From: Candidatus Bipolaricaulota bacterium
Lineage (GTDB): Bacteria > Bipolaricaulota > Bipolaricaulia > UBA7950 > UBA9294
DNA length: 5,251 nt
NCBI GenBank assembly: GCA_021163015.1
Contig: JAGGXO010000144.1
Span: 1-5,251 of the forward strand
Direction of reading: 5' to 3'
Of the stretch, positions 1 to 5,251 are shown in pieces; position 1 is the first letter of the stretch, and each line of letters opens with the position of its first letter. Under the pieces are notes generated by a model. It searched no databases. It saw only the letters and a program-made list of their open reading frames with translations, and was not told where the DNA came from. The position numbers were made by a program, and so were the translations under genes.

Positions 1-2
1 CA

Positions 3-173
3 CGTGAAGTCATCGATCTCATCGAACGATTCGAGCGTAATCGCGAGAGCTACTGCAGTAGCGCGTACAACGAGACCGAGACACGTCGCGAGTTCATCGA
101 TCCGTTCTTCAAAGCCCTTGGTTGGGACATCGACAACGAGCAGGGCTACGCTGAGGGTGACGACATATGGTGA
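3..173 (+). pseudogene. N-terminal stump of a Type IIG (Eco57I-like) restriction-methylase, truncated
   Basis: The reading frame is open from the window edge to a TGA at 171-173 and gives 56 visible residues. It begins REVIDLIERFERNRES and continues with NETETRREFIDPFFKALGW and DNEQGYAE. From family knowledge this is the well-conserved extreme N-terminus of Type IIG single-chain restriction-methylases, where it normally leads into the nuclease domain and a protein of roughly 900-1200 residues. Here similarity ends after GYAE (about position 156), where family members usually continue with an AYKD-like stretch; the frame then reads GDDIW and stops. None of the nuclease, methyltransferase or specificity domains is present, so it cannot be an active enzyme. 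Its start codon must lie only a few codons left of the window. I infer a remnant left by deletion or replacement. A short retained peptide with its own role is possible but less likely. Confidence 0.72.
153..158 (+). promoter_or_regulatory. Possible ribosome-binding site for the 49-codon ORF
   Basis: The bases GAGGGT lie about 8-9 nt before the ATG at 167. Spacing suits a Shine-Dalgarno site, but the match is only moderate and the bases are also the end of the Type IIG-like stretch, so this may be chance. Confidence 0.3.
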
Positions 174-300
174 GCGAATGGGCGACCTATGTACCGGATA
201 GAAAGGATGAAGCTCTGGAATTATCGACTTCTAACAGAATGCCAATGACCGAGAACGATGCTTTCGGTGTGGCTGTTTGGCTAACCACTCATATGGTAAG
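164..300 (+). repeat. Pair of 11-bp near-identical direct repeats (164-174 and 290-300)
   Basis: CATATGGTGAG at 164-174 and CATATGGTAAG at 290-300 match at 10 of 11 bases and lie 126 bp apart. Both fall in the same frame of the small ORF, where each encodes Met-Val-Ser. They lie just right of the point where Type IIG similarity ends and just left of the DUF3800 start. They could mark the edges of an inserted segment or be a chance resemblance around two in-frame ATG codons. Confidence 0.35.
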
Positions 301-316
301 TAATCCTCATGGTTGA
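167..316 (+). CDS. Possible small protein of unknown function (49 aa), overlapping both neighbours
   Basis: ATG at 167 opens 49 codons ending in TGA at 314-316. The protein starts MVSEWATYVPDRKDEALEL and ends THMVSNPHG. It has no signal peptide, no membrane segment and no motif that I recognise; the N-terminal half is charged and the C-terminal half has a short hydrophobic run (AFGVAVWL). Support for translation is contextual. A moderate Shine-Dalgarno-like GAGGGT sits 8-9 nt upstream. Its start overlaps the stop of the Type IIG-like frame. Its stop overlaps the DUF3800 ATG by 8 nt (ATGGTTGA), an arrangement typical of translational coupling, and the DUF3800 start has no good ribosome-binding site of its own. 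Internal ATGs at 239, 245 and 293 are alternative starts. It may instead be a chance open frame, or the tail of a decayed gene. Confidence 0.4.
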   Translation: MVSEWATYVPDRKDEALELSTSNRMPMTENDAFGVAVWLTTHMVSNPHG

Positions 317-1235
317 CCAACGTGCGTTGTTTGACACTGGGGAAATCCCTGAAGTTGCTTTCGCCATGTATCATGACGAAAGCGGTACGTATAAACGGGG
401 CGGTGGCGATAGGTGGTTGCTACATGGTGTTCTTTTTGTTCCAGCCATGAAACAAGGAGAAACTTTCTCATTACTGCAAGAAGTTCGCGGTCAGAATGGT
501 TACTGGAAAGAAGTACACTATGTTAAGCTTCAGAAGCATATCAGGGGTCCCAAAGGCCGTTGTGCTACGGGCTGGCTGAATGCTTATGCATCGCGGCTGT
601 CTAATTTCTGTTTCTACTATTGTTTGGCGATCGATACGTATTCTTCCGCTTTCGACCACGATCGCTTCAGCCAACCGTATCACGTATACAATCGTTTCAT
701 GCGGATGTCGATTGAGAGCGCTATTGTTTGGTTTCTTGCACGATATGGGCGTATAGCACTCAAGATCTATTCAGATGCAAAGCGACGCCCAAAAGAGGAC
801 AATTTCTTGGAATATATTCCCGCTGAAATTTTGCGTAGTATTGGCAGAAAACGTCGAGAAAAGCCGAACGCGTATCCGAAGATACATCTGTTACATCCTC
901 AGGTTCTATTGGTTGACTCGGATCCAGCTAAAACACCTGAGGAAATGCAAGAAGAGTGCGAGCTCACACAACTGGCGGATCTTTTGACATCGGCGATTGC
1001 TCAAGCAATTACAGGTAGCTCCGGGCAAAAGGCGAAGATTGCCCTTGCGGAAACGGTGGGACGGTGGATTGAGGACACGCGCAAGCCCCCCTGGTTACAA
1101 ACAAAGGACTTGCACCGACGGTTTGCAGTCTCGTGTTTTCCAGACGAGAACGGGAGATTTTACAATCCAGCCCTTGCCGTCAAAGACCCTTTTAAGATAC
1201 CTTTATTTAAAGATTCGGAGGACGCTTTGATTTAG
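309..1235 (+). CDS. DUF3800 domain protein (predicted RNase H-like fold), 308 aa
   Basis: The sequence shows the hallmarks of the DUF3800 family in order: a beta-strand ending in DESG at residues 23-26, a GxxFVP strand near 40-45, EVHY at 68-71, the family-type helix YNRFMRMSIESA at 127-138, a strand with IYSDAK at 153-158, and TQLADLL at 220-226 near the C-terminus. The family is regarded as RNase H-like, so Asp23/Glu24, Asp156 and Asp224 are the likely metal-binding acids; that is inference. No enzymatic activity is firmly established for the family as far as I know. Length is normal. ATG 309 is the first possible start, because an in-frame TAA stands at 297-299; no convincing Shine-Dalgarno precedes it, which suggests coupling to the overlapping small ORF. 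It lies 8 nt before mod in an R-M operon, so a defence-accessory role is plausible. Base composition is clearly more AT-rich than in mod and res, consistent with separate acquisition. Confidence 0.85.
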   Translation: MVDQRALFDTGEIPEVAFAMYHDESGTYKRGGGDRWLLHGVLFVPAMKQGETFSLLQEVRGQNGYWKEVHYVKLQKHIRGPKGRCATGWLNAYASRLSNFCFYYCLAIDTYSSAFDHDRFSQPYHVYNRFMRMSIESAIVWFLARYGRIALKIYSDAKRRPKEDNFLEYIPAEILRSIGRKRREKPNAYPKIHLLHPQVLLVDSDPAKTPEEMQEECELTQLADLLTSAIAQAITGSSGQKAKIALAETVGRWIEDTRKPPWLQTKDLHRRFAVSCFPDENGRFYNPALAVKDPFKIPLFKDSEDALI

Positions 1236-1239
1236 GAGG
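1234..1239 (+). promoter_or_regulatory. Strong ribosome-binding site AGGAGG for mod, overlapping the DUF3800 stop
   Basis: AGGAGG overlaps the TAG stop of the DUF3800 gene (1233-1235). It stands 4 nt before ATG 1244 but only 1 nt before GTG 1241. It therefore favours ATG 1244 as the mod start and suggests that translation of the two genes is linked. Confidence 0.8.
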
Positions 1240-1243
1240 GGTG

Positions 1244-4200
1244 ATGGCACGGAAGAAGTTAGAGAAGAAAGAGGTTCAGGACTATCGGCATTCGGAGGCA
1301 AAGCGGAAGAACAATCCGCCGGCGAAGATCGCGGCGGAGGGGGTTGTGCCGCTCCTTCCGAAGGCAAAATATGCGTACAGCCCTCGGCTCTCACCGGCAT
1401 TGCGCTTTGATCCGACTGGCCTGCCGGATAAGATCATCGATTTGGTCCATGAAGCGCAGAGGAGGCCGCTAACAAGCGATGAGACCGACCTTCTGCTCGA
1501 TGCTCTGCGTGATCACGAACCATGGTTGGAATGGACGGGAAAACAGGAGCAACACAAAAAAGGCTTCTTCGAGGTCGATCCGGTGGCACTGCACATTCAC
1601 GAGCGGGTGAGTGCGCAGGCGATCCTAAAAGTCGCTGCCAGGCAGGACATCGAGAGGTCGTTGTTTGCCGATCCGGAGCAGGAGTATCAAGAGGCAGTGC
1701 AGTTCTACCAGCACGATATCGAGTGGACAAACCGCTTAATCCTTGGAGACAGCCTGCAGGTGATGTCATCGCTGGCCCGCCGGGAGGATCTTGCCGGCAA
1801 GGTGCAGATGATCTACATGGACCCGCCGTACGGAATCAAGTTTGCGAGCAACTTCCAACCAGAGGTTGGGAACCGTGAAGTGAAGGATCGGGAGCAAGAC
1901 CTTACCCGCGAGCCAGAGATGGTCAAGGCCTACCGCGATACATGGCACCTCGGGGTGCATTCATATCTCACGTATCTGCGGGATCGGTTTATCGTTGCAC
2001 GAGAGCTGCTGGCTGATTGTGGGAGTTTGTTCTTACAAATGGGACAAGAGAATGTTCATGTTATCCGTGCAGTTCTTGATGAGGTTTTCGGAATCAAGAA
2101 CTTCGTTTCCCAGATCCATTTTGCAACAACGGGCGGGCTGGCCACAAACACGCTGAGCAGATCCGGAGACTATCTCCTATGGTATGCACGTGACGTGGAT
2201 TGCATGAAGTACAGGCAGTTGTACATTGAGAAGAGCCGAGAAACGCTTAAAAGTGATGACTACCGCCATATTCAGCTGCAAAGCGGAGTACGTCTGCCAA
2301 TTGCTGCTGCAGAGGACATTGTCCACGACCAAACTGAGTTGGGGAAGCTAGTATTCAGGCTCGACAACACGATCAGCCAGGGGGGTGCGAATAGGGAGAC
2401 TCCGTTTGAGTTCGAAGGGCAGGAGTTTCGTCCGGGATCCAGCTCTCACTGGAAGGCTGAATACCCAGATGGAATGATACGCTTGGCCAGAGCTGCCCGA
2501 CTCTATCGCCGGAAGGACTCGCTCGCGTACATCCGCTACCTCAAGGACTTCCCAATCATGGAACTCGATGATATGTGGAATGACACTAGCATCTCTGGGA
2601 AACGTGGGGGCAAGAAGTACGTTGTCGAGACAAGTGAGAAGGTCGTCGCGCGCTGCCTTCTCATGACAACAGACCCCGGCGACTTGGTTCTGGACCCCAC
2701 ATGCGGAAGCGGCACCACAGCTTTCGTTGCTGAGCAATGGGGCCGCCGCTGGATCACGATCGACACGAGCCGTGTGGCAATCGCTATTGCTCGTGAGCGG
2801 CTCCTCACCGCTAAGTATGGCTACTACGAACTGAAAGGCAAATCCACAAGTGTGGCTGGTGGCCTTGTCTACAAGACCGTCCCGCATATCACTCTCAAGT
2901 CGATCGCTCAGAATACGAATCTCGATCCGATCTTCGAAAAGCACGAACCGATCCTTGATGAGAAGCTGGAGCAGTGTAACGCTGCCCTTTCTGAGGTTTC
3001 GGATGAGTTGCGTCAAAAGCTTGCAGGTAAGCTGCTCGTCAAGCAAAAAGCGGAAGGCAAGCGCGCAATCGCCGATGCCGATAAACGGCGATGGAAGCTC
3101 CCTGAACCAGGGCGTAAGTGGGAACACTGGGAGCTCCCGTTCGACACGGATCCAGATTGGCCGCAATCCCTCCAAGATGCAGTTACAGAGTACCGTAAGG
3201 CATGGCGGGCAAAGATGGATGAGGTCAATGCCTGCATCGTTGCCAATGCTGAGCAAGAGGAGCTGGTCGACCAGCCAAAGATTACAAGAGGCGTGGTGCG
3301 TGTGAGCGGCCCGTTTACAGTGGAAGCAGTTCAACCCCCGGAAATGTCGCTTGGTGAGCCAACACTGACAACAGTCAAAGACGAAGGGCTATTTGGAGGT
3401 AAGCCGGAAGAGCTTGAGGAAACGTTCGAGGTTCGCATGGTCGAAACACGGGTCGAACACGAAGCGCAGAATCTCGATGCCTACCTTGACCAGATGGTTC
3501 GCTACCTGCGCATGGATGGGGTTACCTTTCCCAATAACAAACATAATACCTTCACCCGCCTTGAGCGTTTGGAATCCGGTGAACCGGGCCTGCATGCAGA
3601 TGGCCGTTGGGTATCTGACGGTGAAGAAGATCCCGATCCTGACGGGCGAGCAACGGTTGCCGTGGCATTCGGTCCCCAGTACGGACCGGTCACAGCAAAG
3701 ATGGTGGAAGACGTGATTCGATCTACGAATCGGATGGGCTACGACGACCTTGTCATCGCGGGATTCAGTTTCGATGGTCCAGCACAGGCGGTGATCGAAG
3801 AGGTTAAGAATCCACACCTACGGGTGCACGCGGCTCACGTGAGACCAGATGTCAATCCAGGGATGAATGGCCTGCTTAAGGAACAACCGGGAAGTCAGCT
3901 ATTCACAGTGTTCGGTCAGCCACGGACTCGAATCGACGGCCCAGACAAGAACGACGAGTACAAAGTGGTCATGGAGGGTGTCGATGTCTACGATCCGGTG
4001 ACCAATGGCATTGCCTCAACTGGAGCCAACAAGGTTGCTGCCTGGTTCATCGACGGTGACTACAACGGCCGCACGTTCTGTATCACGCAAGCGTTCTTCC
4101 CCGATAAGTCAGCGTGGAAGAAGCTCGCAAAGGCACTCAAAGGGGTGATTGATGAAGACGCCTTTGAGGTGTTCAGTGGAACGGAGTCGCTTCCGTTCCC

Positions 4201-4300
4201 TTTGGGAAAGTACCGTTGTGTGGCAGTGAAGGTGATCGACCCACGCGGGAATGAAGTGATGTGTGTGCACAGACTGGCCGATGACAAGGGAGAAAGCTGA
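1244..4300 (+). CDS. Type III-like site-specific adenine DNA methyltransferase (Mod subunit), 1018 aa
   Basis: This is the modification and specificity subunit, expected to transfer methyl from S-adenosylmethionine to the N6 of adenine. Numbering is from ATG 1244, chosen over the in-frame GTG 1241 because of AGGAGG spacing. The N-terminus carries a family-type YRHSEAKRKNNPP segment. Catalytic motif IV is MIYMDPPYG with DPPY at 193-196, preceded by NRLILGDSLQVM. Then come the RDTWHLGVHSYLTYLRDR block and GSLFLQMGQENVH. A region of about 160 residues follows that should be the target recognition domain. Motif X lies in KKYVVETSEKVVARCLL, followed by the AdoMet-binding motif I, DPTCGSGTT, at 484-492. 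Motif IV before motif I defines the beta class. Classical Type III Mod proteins are about 600-700 residues; here some 480 more follow, including VSGPFTVEAVQPPE and a conserved-looking block near 807-845 (VAFGPQYGP, DDLVIAGFSFDG) of unknown role. It overlaps res by one base. All key methyltransferase residues that I can identify are intact. Confidence 0.93.
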   Translation: MARKKLEKKEVQDYRHSEAKRKNNPPAKIAAEGVVPLLPKAKYAYSPRLSPALRFDPTGLPDKIIDLVHEAQRRPLTSDETDLLLDALRDHEPWLEWTGKQEQHKKGFFEVDPVALHIHERVSAQAILKVAARQDIERSLFADPEQEYQEAVQFYQHDIEWTNRLILGDSLQVMSSLARREDLAGKVQMIYMDPPYGIKFASNFQPEVGNREVKDREQDLTREPEMVKAYRDTWHLGVHSYLTYLRDRFIVARELLADCGSLFLQMGQENVHVIRAVLDEVFGIKNFVSQIHFATTGGLATNTLSRSGDYLLWYARDVDCMKYRQLYIEKSRETLKSDDYRHIQLQSGVRLPIAAAEDIVHDQTELGKLVFRLDNTISQGGANRETPFEFEGQEFRPGSSSHWKAEYPDGMIRLARAARLYRRKDSLAYIRYLKDFPIMELDDMWNDTSISGKRGGKKYVVETSEKVVARCLLMTTDPGDLVLDPTCGSGTTAFVAEQWGRRWITIDTSRVAIAIARERLLTAKYGYYELKGKSTSVAGGLVYKTVPHITLKSIAQNTNLDPIFEKHEPILDEKLEQCNAALSEVSDELRQKLAGKLLVKQKAEGKRAIADADKRRWKLPEPGRKWEHWELPFDTDPDWPQSLQDAVTEYRKAWRAKMDEVNACIVANAEQEELVDQPKITRGVVRVSGPFTVEAVQPPEMSLGEPTLTTVKDEGLFGGKPEELEETFEVRMVETRVEHEAQNLDAYLDQMVRYLRMDGVTFPNNKHNTFTRLERLESGEPGLHADGRWVSDGEEDPDPDGRATVAVAFGPQYGPVTAKMVEDVIRSTNRMGYDDLVIAGFSFDGPAQAVIEEVKNPHLRVHAAHVRPDVNPGMNGLLKEQPGSQLFTVFGQPRTRIDGPDKNDEYKVVMEGVDVYDPVTNGIASTGANKVAAWFIDGDYNGRTFCITQAFFPDKSAWKKLAKALKGVIDEDAFEVFSGTESLPFPLGKYRCVAVKVIDPRGNEVMCVHRLADDKGES
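4286..4292 (+). promoter_or_regulatory. Ribosome-binding site for res inside the end of mod
   Basis: AAGGGAG lies 7 nt before ATG 4300, good Shine-Dalgarno spacing, within the last codons of mod. Together with the TGATG stop/start overlap it supports coupled translation of mod and res and fixes the res start. Confidence 0.65.
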
Positions 4301-5251
4301 TGGCTCGACAAAACGGAAACGGTGAGGGTGATATCCCGATCCAGCCGGTCGAGAGTCCGATCATCTGCAATCCGTACGACGAACCGACCCACTATTGGTG
4401 GTACGATCCGAAAACCGGGAAGGCAAGCAAACTGGAAGGTCGCCGCCCAGCGGGCTACTGGTACAAGACGGAGAAGGTTAACCCCAGCGAACTTAGCCTG
4501 TTTGCTGAAGAGCAGCGCGATGATTTGACCCTTGTGAATCTCCTCCGCGAGGATGTAAAACGCTGGCGAAGTTCTGGGTATCGTGGGGCATCGCCGGTTA
4601 CGCGCGAGCTACTACGGCATTGGGCAAGTGCTGATCTGCCTCGGCGGCTGTTCTTCTGCCAGAAGGAATCCGTGGAAACGATGATCTATCTTGCTGAGCT
4701 GCGCATCCCCGGGAAGTCAAGCCGCACAGGATTCCGAAACTTCGCACTGAGTGACGAGGACCTTCGCAGACTGCTACAAGGGGAGCGACCATCTTTCGCG
4801 CCGGCGGAGAGTATCTACTTCCCAAGCCTTAGCGATAATCCGAACGGCGATTCGCTCCGACCTCTGCGCCGATTGGGATGCAAGATGGCGACAGGATCAG
4901 GCAAGACGGTAGTAATGGCAATGCTTATTGCATGGGCATTCTGCAATCGAGGATCCAATCCCAACAGTCGTGAGTATCCAAACGGCGTGCTTGTGGTCTG
5001 TCCTAACCTCACCGTTAAGGAGCGTCTTCAGGTGCTCCGCCCTGAATCCAAAGGGAACTATTTTGAAGAGTTTGACCTCGTGCCGGTGAAGTACCGGCAT
5101 CATCTGCAGAGCGGTAAAGTCTTAATCGAAAACTGGCATCGATTCCTGCCCGAATCCGAGCACAAGGAAGGAGATCGATCGTATTCCGTCGTGAATAAGG
5201 GGCCGGAAACACCGGCAACGTTTGCGCGCCGGGTACTGGGCGACTTGTACG
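4300..5251 (+). CDS. Type III-like restriction endonuclease subunit (Res), SF2 helicase; 5' part only
   Basis: This is the ATP-dependent translocase and nuclease partner of Mod. The frame is open from ATG 4300 to the window edge, 317 codons plus one base, so the gene is cut by the window rather than broken. The N-terminus (residues 12-58) carries a conserved block with IPIQPVESPIICNPYDEP, WWYDPKTGKA and GRRPAGYWYKTEK. This resembles the large restriction endonucleases of about 1000 residues that NCBI groups as the BPTD_3080 family; the name is from memory. LFFCQKESVET at 117-127 occupies the place of a Q-motif-like element before the helicase core. Walker A is MATGSGKT at 196-203. Motif Ia is VLVVCPNLTVKERL at 230-243, and VLIENWHRF follows from 274. 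The DEAH box (motif II), second RecA domain and C-terminal PD-(D/E)XK nuclease would lie beyond the window, so intactness cannot be judged. The start is set by the TGATG overlap with mod and AAGGGAG 7 nt upstream. Confidence 0.92.
   Translation, partial: MARQNGNGEGDIPIQPVESPIICNPYDEPTHYWWYDPKTGKASKLEGRRPAGYWYKTEKVNPSELSLFAEEQRDDLTLVNLLREDVKRWRSSGYRGASPVTRELLRHWASADLPRRLFFCQKESVETMIYLAELRIPGKSSRTGFRNFALSDEDLRRLLQGERPSFAPAESIYFPSLSDNPNGDSLRPLRRLGCKMATGSGKTVVMAMLIAWAFCNRGSNPNSREYPNGVLVVCPNLTVKERLQVLRPESKGNYFEEFDLVPVKYRHHLQSGKVLIENWHRFLPESEHKEGDRSYSVVNKGPETPATFARRVLGDLY

Noticed and set aside
4..201. A 65-codon + strand frame at the window start
   Set aside because: It is a Ser/Thr/Arg-rich shadow of the Type IIG-like frame beginning at position 3, which has real family similarity.
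313..334. TTGACC and TTGACA hexamers resembling -35 promoter elements
   Set aside because: They lie inside the start of DUF3800, and I see no well-placed -10 partner that would drive a gene start.
1241..1243. GTG as the mod start codon
   Set aside because: It leaves only 1 nt after AGGAGG; ATG 1244 gives 4 nt and yields a typical MARKK-type N-terminus.
1522..1878. A 118-codon + strand open frame inside mod
   Set aside because: It is out of frame with the DPPY-containing Mod frame and has shadow-like composition rich in Arg and Gly.
2348..3334. A 328-codon open frame on the minus strand
   Set aside because: It lies wholly antisense to the methyltransferase, including motif I, and its protein shows no recognisable domain. 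The + strand frame has unmistakable motifs.
3389..3817. A 142-codon minus-strand open frame
   Set aside because: It is antisense to the conserved C-terminal block of Mod and has no recognisable features.
1..5251. CRISPR array, tRNA/rRNA genes, insertion sequence or rho-independent terminator
   Set aside because: I found no regularly spaced repeats, no tRNA-like or rRNA-like sequence, no transposase frame and no GC-rich hairpin followed by a T run. The genes are packed with almost no intergenic space.

Overview
The window is a prokaryotic defence (restriction-modification) locus with every supportable gene on the + strand. It contains no ribosomal, metabolic or other taxonomic marker. Mixed base composition, dense gene packing and Shine-Dalgarno-like sites say bacterium or archaeon, and I will not go further than that.

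Layout from left to right. (1) Positions 3-173 hold the last part of a very short reading frame. Its protein matches the conserved extreme N-terminus of Type IIG (Eco57I-like) restriction-methylase enzymes, then diverges and stops. I read this as the stump of an older R-M gene. (2) Positions 167-316 hold a possible 49-codon gene of unknown function that overlaps the gene on each side. (3) Positions 309-1235 encode a DUF3800-family protein with a predicted RNase H-like core. It is visibly more AT-rich than the genes after it. (4) Positions 1244-4300 encode a very large (1018 aa) beta-class adenine methyltransferase of the Type III Mod kind, with a C-terminal half of unknown role. (5) From 4300 to the window end lies the first 317 codons of its partner, a Type III Res-like superfamily 2 helicase/endonuclease with a clear Walker A motif. 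The gene runs off the window before its DEAH box and nuclease domain.

The genes look like one transcription and translation unit. The small ORF overlaps DUF3800 by 8 nt, DUF3800 is followed 8 nt later by mod with its ribosome-binding site across the DUF3800 stop codon, and mod and res share one base (TGATG). The expected working unit is Mod methylating host sites and Res with Mod cleaving unmodified DNA by ATP-dependent translocation. The DUF3800 protein may be an accessory factor, possibly a nuclease. The Mod/Res pair is a recognisable, if large, Type III-like family. The least conventional parts are the DUF3800 gene placed at the head of the operon, the tiny overlapping ORF, and the truncated Type IIG stump at the left junction.
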